64,000 bases of DNA from CAIWHR01 sp963846855 (GCA_963846855.1 CAWJXK010000008.1:744001-808000); one strand, 5' to 3'; counted from the stretch's first letter, positions 1-8,849 are shown. The notes: generated by a model from the sequence alone, not told the origin. Program-made: numbers and translations.

Positions 1-139
1 CGTGGCCGACGAGACCCAGCACGACCCAGGCGCCGCACAGGACGACGAGGCCGAACTGCTTCAGCGCACGATACTTGCCGGACGGGCTCAACTCAGCGCT
101 GTCCGGCGAGGCTTCGGCGACTAGGATGCGTTGAGCCAT
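1..139 (-). CDS. N-terminus of a membrane protein (partial)
   Basis: Reading leftwards from an ATG at 139, the frame is open to the window edge (46 residues). It starts MAQRILVAEASPDSAEL, then a positively charged stretch (GKYRALKQ) leads into a hydrophobic segment ending LVGH, which looks like a first transmembrane helix. The hydrophobic-LVGH ending resembles the start of ArnT/PMT-type family 39 glycosyltransferases, but too little is present to decide. It lies downstream of rpmE on the same strand, beyond a terminator, so it is probably a separate transcription unit. Confidence 0.4.
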   Translation of the reverse strand, partial: MAQRILVAEASPDSAELSPSGKYRALKQFGLVVLCGAWVVLGLVGH

Positions 140-176
140 CGGAAGGTGGGCTGGTCAATCGAAAGGCCGTTCTTGG

Positions 177-204
177 AAAGAAAAAGGCAGCCGAAGCTGC
201 CTTT
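177..204 (-). terminator. Intrinsic terminator downstream of rpmE
   Basis: On the minus strand a perfect 9-bp stem (AAAGGCAGC / GCTGCCTTT, 183-191 with 196-204) with a UUCG-type tetraloop runs into a T-rich tract (TTTTTCTTT). It sits 60 bp past the rpmE stop. This is a textbook Rho-independent terminator. Confidence 0.85.
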
Positions 205-263
205 CTCGTCCGGGGCGCCGAGCAGGGCTTGCTGCGGCATTTTCGCGCGAAAACGGGCCGGCG

Positions 264-512
264 TCAGGCTTTTGCGGCCGGCGCCTTGGGGGCGGCCTTC
301 GCGGCAGCGGTCTTCGGCGCATAGCGCTGGCGGAACTTGTCGATGCGGCCGGCGGTGTCGACGACCTTCTGCTTGCCGGTGTAGAACGGATGGCAGACGG
401 AGCAGACTTCGACGTGCAGCGGCTTCACGACAGTGGAACGCGTCGTGAAAACATTGCCGCAGCTGCAGGTCACGTTGATCTCGCCGTAGGCGGGATGAAT
501 GCCTTCTTTCAT
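264..512 (-). CDS. rpmE: 50S ribosomal protein L31, zinc-binding type
   Basis: 82-residue ribosomal protein L31 of the large subunit. The start is the ATG at 512 (MKEGIHPAYGEINVTCSCGN), preceded by GAGGAAAG; the longer open frame upstream is not coding. It has the zinc ribbon of the C+ form: Cys16, Cys18, Cys37 and Cys40 (CSCG and CSVC). The core ends around FYTGKQKVVDT; the C-terminal tail is a Lys/Ala-rich extension (KTAAAKAAPKAPAAKA) common in betaproteobacterial L31. The zinc-containing form is normally used under zinc-replete conditions. Confidence 0.97.
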   Translation of the reverse strand: MKEGIHPAYGEINVTCSCGNVFTTRSTVVKPLHVEVCSVCHPFYTGKQKVVDTAGRIDKFRQRYAPKTAAAKAAPKAPAAKA

Positions 513-613
513 GCTTTCCTCACTGGCAGAGGTCCGTGGAGCGCGCCCTGGAGATCCGGTCGGCCGGTACGGGGTCGGCGCGAAGATGCGGGACGGCAGG
601 ACCAAAACGTTAA

Positions 614-642
614 ATTATCCCTGTTTTCATGCTGCAGCGCAA
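614..642 (-). promoter_or_regulatory. Sigma70-like promoter of rpmE
   Basis: On the minus strand TTGCGC (637-642) is separated by exactly 17 bp from GATAAT (614-619), 5 of 6 matches at -10. Transcription would start near 607 and give a leader of about 95 nt before the rpmE ATG. The -35 box is only a half match. Confidence 0.55.
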
Positions 643-693
643 GGTGGGGACTGAACCGTCAAATCGCAAGCGCCGGCCGGAACCCTCTTGAGA

Positions 694-722
694 ACAGCGG
701 GTTGACGCGGCGGACCCGCTGT
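694..722 (-). other. Perfect 9-bp hairpin between rho and rpmE
   Basis: ACAGCGGGT (694-702) and ACCCGCTGT (714-722) form a 9-bp stem with an 11-nt loop. No T-run follows on either strand, so it is not a standard intrinsic terminator; it could be an mRNA 3'-end stabilising hairpin for rho. Confidence 0.4.
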
Positions 723-750
723 CGGTGACGGACCGAAGAGTCTACCGCGT

Positions 751-1093
751 GAGGCGGAGAAAACCGATTTCAAACCCAACCAGGGCCTGGTGCGCGCGAG
801 GCTCCGAGGCTAACCGCGGCGCATGGAGTCGAAGAAGTAGGACGCCGGAGGGAGGAGCCGGGGCCCCGCGCGAAGCGTGGGAATGCGACCCCGGAGGCGG
901 AGAAAACCGATTTCAAACGCGACCGTCGCTCATACGCACGAGACGGCGGGATCAACCTCTGCGCATGGAGTCGAAGAAGTAGGACGCCGGAGGGAGGAGC
1001 CGGGGCCCCGCGCGAAGCGTGGGGATGCGACCCCGGAGGCGGAGAAGACCGATTTCAAACGCGACCGTCGCTCATACGCACGAGACGGCGGGA

Positions 1094-1122
<29 letters not shown>
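751..1122. repeat. 142-bp tandem repeat built on the 3' end of rho (2.6 copies)
   Basis: Three tandem units: 751-893 (143 bp, diverged in its middle), 894-1035 (142 bp) and a partial unit at 1036-1122 whose last bases are the real rho 3' end. The landmark GCATGGAGTCGAAGAA recurs at 821, 963 and 1105, exactly 142 bp apart. Each unit contains, on the minus strand, the last codons of rho (FFDSMRRG plus stop). The second unit and rho share the same bases there; the outermost unit has CGC-CGC-GGT-TAG instead of CGC-AGA-GGT-TGA, which is different DNA with the same peptide. The remainder of the unit has no recognisable function. Confidence 0.9.
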
Positions 1123-2353
<1,231 letters not shown>

Positions 2354-2531
2354 GGTTCGCAGTGGTGCGAGGGGTGACGGCGGGATGTGGCCGGGGCGAC
2401 GAAAAGCCGCCGGGGCAGTTGAAGCAGGGAAGGTGACGCTGGGGAAGTTGCCCGGTTCGACCGGGCCGCGCCGTGGGTGCTGCCGCGGCGTCGCCCCGGA
2501 TTGGTCCCGGGGTGCGCCGCCTTACCGAATC

Positions 2532-2560
2532 AGATTATCGGGTTCAGAGGTTGCTGTCAA
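2532..2560 (-). promoter_or_regulatory. Candidate rho promoter inside a duplicated trxA 3' end
   Basis: On the minus strand a perfect TTGACA (2555-2560) is followed by GATAAT (2534-2539, 15-bp spacer) or TAATCT (2532-2537, 17-bp spacer). The TTGACA is made of the Val-Asp-Ser codons (GTT GAC AGC) of the downstream copy of the thioredoxin tail. In the copy inside trxA the Val codon is GTG, which destroys the box. Transcription here would give a rho leader of roughly 170 nt, in line with the long rho leaders known in proteobacteria. Confidence 0.5.
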
Positions 2561-2663
2561 CAAACGCGGTCAGCTGCGATTTCGACGTCACGCAGTCCGG
2601 CCATGCGCGGATTCCGCCAGGTTGCTGTCCACAAAGGCGGTGAGCTGCGACTTCGACAGCGCG
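2548..2663. repeat. Duplicated 3' end of trxA (71-bp offset)
   Basis: The segments 2548-2592 and 2619-2663 match at 71-bp offset. Both encode SKSQLTAFVDSNL on the minus strand. Over these 13 codons there are five differences, all at third positions and all synonymous (AAA/AAG, CTG/CTC, GCG/GCC, GTT/GTG, CTC/CTG). The outer copy (2545-2586) is followed by a stop at the length normal for thioredoxin; the inner copy is part of the current gene and runs on into AESAHGRTA. The offset is not a multiple of three, so the outer copy is out of frame with trxA. Confidence 0.9.
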
Positions 2664-2941
2664 CCGACCTTCTGCGCGTGGGCCTTGCCGCCCTTGAACA
2701 GGATCAGCGTCGGGATGCCGCGAATGCCGAACTGGCTGGTCGTGCCGGGGTTGGCGTCGATGTCGAGCTTTGCCACGGTCAGCTTGCCGGCGTAGTCGCG
2801 GGCAATGTCCTCCAGCACCGGCGCGATCATCTTGCAGGGGCCGCACCATTCGGCCCAGTAGTCGACCAGCACCGGCGTGGCGGATTGGAGGACTTCCTTC
2901 TCGAAGGTGGCGTCCGAAACGTGCTTGATATGTTGGCTCAT
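2588..2941 (-). CDS. trxA: Thioredoxin 1
   Basis: 117-residue cytoplasmic thioredoxin that reduces protein disulfides using electrons from thioredoxin reductase. The redox motif WCGPC is at residues 32-36 with the DYWAEWCGPCKMIAP context, and the cis-proline loop GIPT is near residue 75. Family members are about 108 residues; this one carries a nine-residue extra tail (AESAHGRTA) after the normal end DSNL. A second, synonymously diverged copy of the normal end lies just downstream, so the tail probably arose from a recombination or duplication event. It lies upstream of rho on the same strand. Confidence 0.95.
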   Translation of the reverse strand: MSQHIKHVSDATFEKEVLQSATPVLVDYWAEWCGPCKMIAPVLEDIARDYAGKLTVAKLDIDANPGTTSQFGIRGIPTLILFKGGKAHAQKVGALSKSQLTAFVDSNLAESAHGRTA

Positions 2942-3131
2942 GTAATCCTCGTGGGATGCGCTATTTCTGGGGTGCGGTGGCGCCCCGAAGGGGCGATTGC
3001 CTATGCATCACCGTGCCGAAGAAAATACGTTAGCCCAAGCGACCGTTGCGCGCAAGCGCGGCCGGTCTCGGCAAGGGGCAATCTGGGGCCGATTTTGCTA
3101 GAATCAACCTTTTCCGCGCCGGATCAAGAGC

Positions 3132-3455
3132 ATGACCTACGTCGTCACCGAGAGCTGCATCCGCTGCAAGTACACGGACTGCGTGGACGTCTGCCCGGTC
3201 GACTGCTTCCGCGAGGGGCCGAACTTCCTGGTGATCGACCCGGACGAATGCATCGACTGCACGCTTTGCGTCGCCGAATGCCCCGTCGAGGCCATTTTCG
3301 CGGAGGACGACGTGCCGGCCGACCAGCAGCAATTCAAGGCGCTCAACGCCGAGCTCGCGAAGGTCTGGAAGCCGATCATCGAGCGCAAGCCCGCCCCCGA
3401 CGATGCCGACGCGTGGAAGGACACGCGCGACAAGCTCAAGTACTTGGAGAAATGA
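3132..3455 (+). CDS. fdxA: 7Fe ferredoxin FdxA
   Basis: 107-residue ferredoxin with one [3Fe-4S] and one [4Fe-4S] cluster. Cysteines at 9, 12, 17, 21, 25, 40, 43, 46 and 50 match the Azotobacter FdI pattern shifted by one: Cys9, 17 and 50 for the 3Fe cluster and Cys21, 40, 43 and 46 for the 4Fe cluster. The C-terminal half (residues 60-107) is the charged extension typical of the FdxA family, ending DKLKYLEK. It is a soluble low-potential electron carrier. It is transcribed divergently from trxA; a TAGAAT box at 3099-3104 could be its -10 element, although no good -35 is seen. Confidence 0.95.
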   Translation: MTYVVTESCIRCKYTDCVDVCPVDCFREGPNFLVIDPDECIDCTLCVAECPVEAIFAEDDVPADQQQFKALNAELAKVWKPIIERKPAPDDADAWKDTRDKLKYLEK

Positions 3456-3477
3456 GCGTCCGCCGCGTTCGCCGCAA

Positions 3478-3506
3478 TTGACCCTCGGGGACGAAACCCC
3501 TAGAAT
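3478..3506 (+). promoter_or_regulatory. Strong sigma70-like promoter for the cytochrome c pair
   Basis: TTGACC (3478-3483, 5 of 6) and TAGAAT (3501-3506, 5 of 6) are spaced by exactly 17 bp. Initiation near 3513 gives a leader of about 80 nt before the first cytochrome ATG at 3595. Confidence 0.65.
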
Positions 3507-3594
3507 CGCGCAGCTTTTTTCGGGGCCGCTGGCGGCGCGCGGGCTCGCGCGATCGAATCTGCCACCTGAAACCCCGCTCGGCCAAGTCACGAAA

Positions 3595-3954
3595 ATGAAT
3601 CCAGCGAAACGCCACACGCTCGTCGTCATCGCCGCGTCCTGCCTGGCGCCGGCGGCCGCGCTCGCGCAGCAGGCCGCGCCGGCGGGCAATCCGGTGGAAG
3701 GCGCCCAGAAAGTGCAGATGTGCCAGGGCTGCCACGGCATTCCGGGGTGGCGCACGGCGTTCCCCGAGGTCTACAGCGTGCCCAAGATCGCGGGGCAGCA
3801 CGAGGCCTACCTCGACAAGGCGCTCCACGAATACAAGAATGGGGAGCGCTCGCATCCGTCGATGCGCGCGATCGCCGCGTCGCTGTCTGACAAGGACATC
3901 GCCAATCTCGCCGCGTACTATGCGCAGAGCGGCCTGGTCGCCACGGTACGATGA
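3595..3954 (+). CDS. Periplasmic monoheme cytochrome c (class I, c553/c4-like)
   Basis: 119 residues. A signal peptide (MNPAKRHTLVVIAASCLAPAAALAQ) is followed by a small class I cytochrome domain with heme-binding CQGCH at 43-47 and probable distal ligand Met90 in HPSMRAIA. The conserved PKIAGQHEAYL segment is typical of c4/c553-type half domains. It is co-transcribed with the next cytochrome (4-bp stop/start overlap), so the two may act as a pair equivalent to the two halves of a diheme cytochrome c4, moving electrons to a terminal oxidase. The ATG at 3595 was chosen because it gives the signal peptide; the longer open frame is not coding. Confidence 0.9.
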   Translation: MNPAKRHTLVVIAASCLAPAAALAQQAAPAGNPVEGAQKVQMCQGCHGIPGWRTAFPEVYSVPKIAGQHEAYLDKALHEYKNGERSHPSMRAIAASLSDKDIANLAAYYAQSGLVATVR

Positions 3955-4286
3955 TGAGTGCCAGGATCGTGATTTCGACGTTTGCAATGGTGGCCGCTTT
4001 CGCGGTGACGTCCGCCGGTGCGGCCGACATCGCCGCGGGTGCGGCAAAGGCCAAGGAAGTCTGCGCCGCATGCCACGGCCAGGACGGCAACAGCGCGAAC
4101 GCGGAGTACCCGCGCCTCGCCGGCCAGCACCGCGACTATCTCGCCAAGGCGCTGCGCGACTATAAGTCGGGCGCGCGCAAGAATCCGATCATGGGCGGGA
4201 TGGCCACGGCGCTGACCAAGGACGACATCGACAACGTCGCGGCGTATTACAGCAGCCTGCCGCCCGTCGTGACCGCGCGGTACTGA
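3951..4286 (+). CDS. Periplasmic monoheme cytochrome c (second of the pair)
   Basis: 111 residues with a signal peptide ending in SAGA-A, heme motif CAACH (38-42), the PRLAGQHRDYLAKAL segment and a Met in NPIMGGM (81/84) as distal ligand. It is a single-domain class I cytochrome closely resembling the preceding gene, so the pair probably arose by duplication. The ATG overlaps the stop of the first gene (ATGA), which implies translational coupling. A GC-rich hairpin followed by TTTT lies just downstream. Confidence 0.9.
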   Translation: MMSARIVISTFAMVAAFAVTSAGAADIAAGAAKAKEVCAACHGQDGNSANAEYPRLAGQHRDYLAKALRDYKSGARKNPIMGGMATALTKDDIDNVAAYYSSLPPVVTARY

Positions 4287-4303
4287 ACGACACCACCTTG
4301 AAC

Positions 4304-4333
4304 GGAGGGGGCGCCCGCGGGCGCCCTCTTTTG
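4304..4333 (+). terminator. Intrinsic terminator after the cytochrome pair
   Basis: GAGGG(G)GCGCCC pairs with GGGCGCCCTC across a very short loop and is followed by TTTTG. It lies about 18 bp past the stop of the second cytochrome and also separates it from the convergent hydrolase gene. Confidence 0.7.
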
Positions 4334-4356
4334 TCCCAAGCTCAACGGCCGACGCC

Positions 4357-5241
4357 TCACTTGGCGGGCGTGGGCGCGACGACGAACTCGCTGAACCATT
4401 CGAGCGCTGCGCGCATCGGTCCGGGCTCGACTTCGTGCGCGCCCGGAAAATACTCCACGCGGACGTTCCTGAATCCGGCGCGCCTGAGATCCGAGGCAAC
4501 GGCCTGGTGATCGGCCGGCGTGGACACGTCGTCCAGGGTTCCGGTCTGCAGGAATACCGGAATGCGCTTGAAGGGGGCGCTCAGGACGTTGAACTGCCTC
4601 GCGGCGTCGACCAGCGTCTCCTGGTTGATGCCGGCAAGATAGATTCCGATGACGGTGCGACCCTGGCTCGCAAATGCTGCGGCGAGCCAACCCGAGTACT
4701 TGGCGCCGCCGGAAAATCCGCCGAAGGCAAGCGGTGCGTTGCTGGCTTCCGGCCAATGCCGCGCGAGGACGGCGAGCGCCGTCGTGTTGAGGGCGAGGCG
4801 CATCGGCACGTCGTCCTGCTCGACCGAAACATGATCCGCCGGGTCGGCCGCGACCAGTGTCCAGCCGCCGGCAAGCGCCGCGTCGGCATACGCACGGAGC
4901 AGGCGGCGGCTCGAATGGTACCCGGGATCGGAGGTCGCGCTGATGATGATTACCGGTCCACCGTGCGCCCGATTTACGTTGTTGGGAACGGCGATCGTCA
5001 CGAGTGCGTGCGTTACCGGCGAGAGCTTGCCCCGTCCCGCCATTTTCCGGAGGTCGGTCGGCAACTCGACCTTGAAATCGTTCAAGGTCCCGGCTGTAAC
5101 CTCCGATGCCGCGAGCGCGGCCGGTGCGAGCATCGACGCCAGCACCACCATCGCGCGCACCCACGGAGCGACCCACCCGGGTACGATCGCGTGTCGCTCG
5201 CCGGCACGATTGCCTCGCGACCGAATCCCGTCGCCGCGCAT
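4357..5241 (-). CDS. Putative secreted alpha/beta hydrolase
   Basis: Secreted protein of about 294 residues of unknown substrate. An internal hydrophobic signal-like segment (MVVLASMLAPAALAASE) is followed by an alpha/beta hydrolase fold: a nucleophile elbow of the GxSxG type (FGGFSGGAK), an aspartate-containing loop (GTLDDVSTP) and a late His (PGAHEVEPG) can form the Ser-Asp-His triad. It resembles dienelactone-hydrolase/PHB-depolymerase-like lipases. The ATG at 5241 is preferred over 5295 because it falls just beyond the stop of the upstream DUF1841 gene; a start at the later Met of the signal segment is also possible. It is the last gene of the rnfB-nth operon. Confidence 0.6.
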   Translation of the reverse strand: MRGDGIRSRGNRAGERHAIVPGWVAPWVRAMVVLASMLAPAALAASEVTAGTLNDFKVELPTDLRKMAGRGKLSPVTHALVTIAVPNNVNRAHGGPVIIISATSDPGYHSSRRLLRAYADAALAGGWTLVAADPADHVSVEQDDVPMRLALNTTALAVLARHWPEASNAPLAFGGFSGGAKYSGWLAAAFASQGRTVIGIYLAGINQETLVDAARQFNVLSAPFKRIPVFLQTGTLDDVSTPADHQAVASDLRRAGFRNVRVEYFPGAHEVEPGPMRAALEWFSEFVVAPTPAK

Positions 5242-5254
5242 GCTCAGAGGTTCG

Positions 5255-5680
5255 CTAGCGCCGCTGCTCAAGGCATCCGAGGTAGATCGAAGCATCGGGC
5301 GCCGTGCGATTGCGCTGTGCCTGCCAGATCATCTCGCCCAGGCATTCGGTGAGCACGTGCAGCGCTTCGTGCTCGTCGCCATGCGCCGCGCGCAGCCGCT
5401 CGAAGTGCGCGCGCACGCCCGGCGGCTGGTCGACCGCGATCTGCTCGGCGACAGCGAGGTGCAGCGACAGGTGCAGGAACGGATTGACGGCGCCGGCCTC
5501 CGGCAGAAAGTCCCGATCCAGATGACGCGCGGGATCGTCAAGGAAAACGTGATATTCGGGGTGCAGCGCGATCAGGCCCGCTGCGATTGTCTCGAGATCC
5601 GAAAGCGGAGATGCGGAGCGAAATTTCGCCCAGCTGTCGACAAGAAAGCGGCGCGCCTCGTCGCGCGAAGGATTGAACAT
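5255..5680 (-). CDS. DUF1841 family protein
   Basis: 141 residues, full length for the family. Conserved features are the start MFNPSRDEARRF, HPEYH near residue 40, the LDRDFLPE and NPFLHLSLHLAVAEQ segments and DQPPGVRAHF. Several histidines in the HLSLHLAV/DEHEALH helices hint at a metal or ligand site, but the function is unknown. It lies 7 bp downstream of nth, an arrangement seen in many betaproteobacteria. Confidence 0.85.
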   Translation of the reverse strand: MFNPSRDEARRFLVDSWAKFRSASPLSDLETIAAGLIALHPEYHVFLDDPARHLDRDFLPEAGAVNPFLHLSLHLAVAEQIAVDQPPGVRAHFERLRAAHGDEHEALHVLTECLGEMIWQAQRNRTAPDASIYLGCLEQRR

Positions 5681-5687
5681 CGCCGCG

Positions 5688-6320
5688 TCAGAGATTCTTC
5701 CTGCGGTATTCGCACAGGTCGAGGATCGGGCATTCCCCGCATTTCGGCGAACGCGCGATGCAGATGTAGCGACCGTGCAGGATCAGCCAGTGATGCGCGT
5801 GCTGGCGAAACTCCTCCGGCACGAACTTGAGGAGCTTCTGCTCGACTTCCTCGGGCGATTTTCCCGGGGCGAGGCCCGTGCGATTGGCGACGCGGAAGAT
5901 GTGCGTGTCGACCGCGATCGTCGGCTGTCCGAATGCGACGTTGAGCACGACATTGGCGGTCTTGCGGCCGACGCCCGGCAATTGTTCGAGCGCGGCGCGG
6001 TCGGCGGGAACACGGCCGCCGTGCTCCGCCAGCAGGATCTGCGACAGTCCGACGATGTTCTTCGCCTTGTTGCGGAAGAGCCCGATCGACTGCACGTAGG
6101 GGATGAGGCCGTCGACGCCGAGCGCGACGATTGCCGCCGGCGTGTTGGCGACGGGGAAGAGCTTTTCGGTCGCCTTGTTGACGCCCTTGTCCGTCGCCTG
6201 CGCGGAGAGCACGACCGCCACCAGCAGTTCGAACGGAGACCGGTGTGCGAGCTCGGAGGCCGGGCTCGGGTTGGCCGCGCGGAACCGCTCGAAGATCGCC
6301 CGACGCTTCGCGGGATTCAT
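5688..6320 (-). CDS. nth: Endonuclease III, DNA glycosylase/AP lyase
   Basis: 210 residues, one shorter than E. coli Nth. It excises oxidised pyrimidines and cleaves abasic sites in base-excision repair. The helix-hairpin-helix LPGVGRKTANVV holds catalytic Lys120, VDTHIFRV holds Asp138, and the [4Fe-4S] cluster ligands are Cys187, Cys194, Cys197 and Cys203 (C-x6-C-x2-C-x5-C). All four positions match E. coli exactly. The ATG at 6320 overlaps (ATGA) the stop of the upstream TPR gene in that gene's repaired reading frame. The apparent long in-frame fusion to the TPR protein results from a frameshift. Confidence 0.96.
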   Translation of the reverse strand: MNPAKRRAIFERFRAANPSPASELAHRSPFELLVAVVLSAQATDKGVNKATEKLFPVANTPAAIVALGVDGLIPYVQSIGLFRNKAKNIVGLSQILLAEHGGRVPADRAALEQLPGVGRKTANVVLNVAFGQPTIAVDTHIFRVANRTGLAPGKSPEEVEQKLLKFVPEEFRQHAHHWLILHGRYICIARSPKCGECPILDLCEYRRKNL

Positions 6321-7295
6321 GGCTGGGCCGGCTTCGCGGCAGCGACCCCGCCGAGTGCCGCGAGGCGTGCCAGGCGAGCAGGCTCGGATTCGCGCATTCC
6401 GTCGTCGGCGTTGAGCGCCGTCCACGCCTTCAGCGGCCCACGGCTTCGCCGCCGCCGCGTCGCCGCGCGCGACCGCGATCTCCGCCAGCTCCTCGTAGAC
6501 GTAGCCGTCCTGCTCGCCCAGCTTGTCGTATTCCGCCAGCAAGTCGCGCTGCGTCTTTTCGGCAGCGTCGAGCTCGCCCAGCGAGCGCTGCGCCCGCGCG
6601 ATCATCCATTTCGCGATGCGCACGGGACCCGGCTCGCCTCGCGCGACGTAGGCCGGCAGCGCCTTGCGGTAGTAGACGAGCGCTTCCGTGTAATTTCCGC
6701 GCTCCTGGTAAGTGTAGCCGATGTTGTTGTAGAGGGGCCCCAGCCATCGCTTCGAGCGCGCATCGTCCGCCTTTTCGGCCATCGCGAGCGCCTTCATGTT
6801 CCAGTCGAGCCGCTCGCCCGCCGGCGCGGCGATGCCCAGCATGTGCGCCGCGTCGATCGCGTAGAACGAGTCGCCGGCGCAATCCGCGAGCGACAGCGCC
6901 TCGGCGAACAGAGGCACGCCGCGCTCGGGCGCACCGCTCGAGTTGTACGTGCGACCGCGCTCGAGCAGGTAGCGCACCCGCACGTGCGCAGGCATGCCAT
7001 CGAGCTTTTTCTCGACCGCATCAAGCGTCGCGTGCGCGTCCGCGAACTTTCGCTGCAGGCCTTGCGCGCGTGCGATCTGTGTCGTGACTTCGAGCGCCCG
7101 CGCATCGCCTTGCGGCCAATTTGCAAGCTCCGCGCGGAAGCGCTGCTCGGAGACCGCCGGCTTTTCGTAGATCCATTGGCTGTCGAGCGTCGCGGAAAAG
7201 TTGGGGTTGTCGGCGGCGTTGGCGGGCATGGGAAGGGCTGCAAGCGTGATCACGAGGGCCAGCATTCGCGCCGGTCCGCGGGCGAACGGCTTCAT
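6317..7295 (-). pseudogene. Secreted TPR-repeat protein, frameshifted near its C-terminus
   Basis: Signal peptide (MKPFARGPARMLALVITLAALPMPANAA) followed by about 250 residues of tetratricopeptide-like helical repeats (for example NNIGYTYQERGNYTEALVYYRKALPAY split over two helices). After AAAAKPWAA one extra base (about 6431) shifts the frame, so the current frame runs on into nth. In the +1 frame the sequence continues KAWTALNADDGMRESEPARL to a TGA that overlaps the nth ATG, which is clearly the ancestral end. The repaired protein is about 325 residues. Probable role: periplasmic protein-protein scaffold; function unknown. Its start overlaps the rnfB stop by 4 bp. Confidence 0.75.
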
Positions 7296-7933
7296 CGACG
7301 TCGAGTGTTGGCGGCATCGCGCCGGGTCCGCGCGCGGGAGAGCGCGGCGTCGATCGCCGCTTTCCTGCGACTGCGTGCGGCGTCGACCACCGGTTCGACG
7401 TGCGCAGAGTTGCCTTGCGGCGGTGCGTCGCGCTCTTTCGCCGTGCGCGCCGACCGCCCTTGCGTCGACCGATACCGTTCACGCGCCGCGATCGCATCCG
7501 CCAGGCTCCAGCTGCGGCCCGCGGGGACCATCACGATGCAGTCGACCGGGCAGGGCGCGATGCAGAGCTCGCAGCCCGTGCAGAGCGATGGAAGCACCGC
7601 ATGCATGCGTTTCGCGGCGCCGATGATCGCGTCGACGGGACAGGCGTCGATGCAGAGCGTGCAGCCGATGCACCAGGTCTCGTCGACGCGGGCGACGGCG
7701 AGCGGCGCAGTCGCGCCGCACGACGGATCGAGCGCGACCACGGCTCGACCGGTCAGCGCGGCGAGCAAGTCGATGACGGCGTCGCCACCCGGAGGACACC
7801 GGTTGATCGCCTCGCCGCGCGCGACTGCTTCGGCGTAGGGACGGCAGGCGTCGTACCCGCACCGCCGGCATTGCTGCTGCGGCAGGGCGTCGTCGATCCG
7901 GTCTGCAAGCGCGGGCGCTGGGCGTGCGGGCAT
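7292..7933 (-). CDS. Orphan RnfB-type iron-sulfur protein
   Basis: 213 residues. It has the RnfB-type four-cysteine motif (CRRCGYDAC...CPPGG, Cys22/25/30/46) and two [4Fe-4S] ferredoxin clusters (Cys88/91/94/98 and Cys118/121/124/128). The N-terminal membrane helix of canonical RnfB is missing and the C-terminal 60 residues are basic and low-complexity. No rnfA/C/D/G/E genes are nearby; in betaproteobacteria this RnfB-like protein commonly sits beside nth. An electron-transfer role linked to the Nth iron-sulfur cluster is a suggestion only. It is the first gene of the operon, and its stop overlaps the TPR gene start. Confidence 0.8.
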   Translation of the reverse strand: MPARPAPALADRIDDALPQQQCRRCGYDACRPYAEAVARGEAINRCPPGGDAVIDLLAALTGRAVVALDPSCGATAPLAVARVDETWCIGCTLCIDACPVDAIIGAAKRMHAVLPSLCTGCELCIAPCPVDCIVMVPAGRSWSLADAIAARERYRSTQGRSARTAKERDAPPQGNSAHVEPVVDAARSRRKAAIDAALSRARTRRDAANTRRR

Positions 7934-7963
7934 GGCGATTCATTGTAGCGTCTCGACGCGGCG

Positions 7964-8674
7964 ATGCCGATCCGTTTGCTAGACTTCGAGTCGGTGCCCG
8001 CCCCACGCCGCCTCGATCTCATCTCCAGCCGTCCCTTGTCCGCTCAGGCGCCCTTGCGAGAAAACGACGATGTGCTCGCGGCGGCACTCGGGCGCGGCGT
8101 TGTTGCGCGGATCTCGTTCGCCGTGCTGCGCGCCTTCGGGTGGCGGATCGTCCTGGCGCGGCCGGTGCCGATGAAATGCGTTGTTGTGTTCTACCCGCAC
8201 ACTTCGAACTGGGAGTTCGCGATCGGAATCCTGACCAAATGGGCGGTCGGGCTCAACATCCGCTACGTCGGTAAGGACGGGCTGTTTCGATGGCCGTTCG
8301 GCGCCCTGTTCCGGCGCTGGGGCGGGATTCCGGTCAACCGGCGGCTTTCGACGGGCTTCATCGGCCAGATGCGCGAGGAGTTCGAACGGCACGACGACTT
8401 CCGCCTTGCCATCGCGCCGGAAGGAACGCGGAGCCGCACCGAGCACTGGAAGTCCGGGTTCTACCACCTCGCGCGCGCCGCAGGGGTGCCGGTGGCGCTT
8501 GCTTTCATCGACTATCCCACCCAACGGATCGGTGTCGGCGCTTACGTAGACCTCTCCGGCGACCCCGCCGCGGACATGCGCCGGATCGCCGCGTTCTATT
8601 CTGATAAACACGGGCATCGCCCCGGGAACCAGGGGCCGGTGGCGCTCAAGGACGAGTCGCCGGCGAAGCCCTGA
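7964..8674 (+). CDS. 1-acyl-glycerol-3-phosphate acyltransferase-like protein
   Basis: Up to 236 residues of the PlsC/lysophospholipid acyltransferase family. The acyltransferase motif I is variant (HTSNWE, residues 79-84, HX4E instead of HX4D), and APEGTRSR (151-158) is the substrate-binding motif. Family members of this small type usually begin close to the FAVLRAFGWRIV segment, so the first 40 or so residues from the ATG at 7964 may be untranslated; a GTG near 8071 is an alternative start. It is divergent from rnfB with only 30 bp between the two ATGs. Confidence 0.8.
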   Translation: MPIRLLDFESVPAPRRLDLISSRPLSAQAPLRENDDVLAAALGRGVVARISFAVLRAFGWRIVLARPVPMKCVVVFYPHTSNWEFAIGILTKWAVGLNIRYVGKDGLFRWPFGALFRRWGGIPVNRRLSTGFIGQMREEFERHDDFRLAIAPEGTRSRTEHWKSGFYHLARAAGVPVALAFIDYPTQRIGVGAYVDLSGDPAADMRRIAAFYSDKHGHRPGNQGPVALKDESPAKP

Positions 8675-8849
8675 GGCCGGCGAAGCGGACCGCCTTCCAG
8701 CGGCGGCGGCCATTGGCCATTCGCCGCCCGGATTTGTCGATTCGTCGCCGCCGCCTCGCCGCCCGCGCCGGCGTGGCGAATAATGCGTCCCATCGAGCCG
8801 GGCCCGCGGGAATCCCCGCGGTGCCGCGGCCAACCGGGAAAGCGATGCC

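Noticed and set aside
5688..7295. A 535-residue TPR-Nth fusion protein
   Set aside because: The TPR C-terminus continues in the +1 frame to a stop overlapping the nth ATG, and Nth begins at its usual Met. The apparent fusion results from a one-base frameshift.
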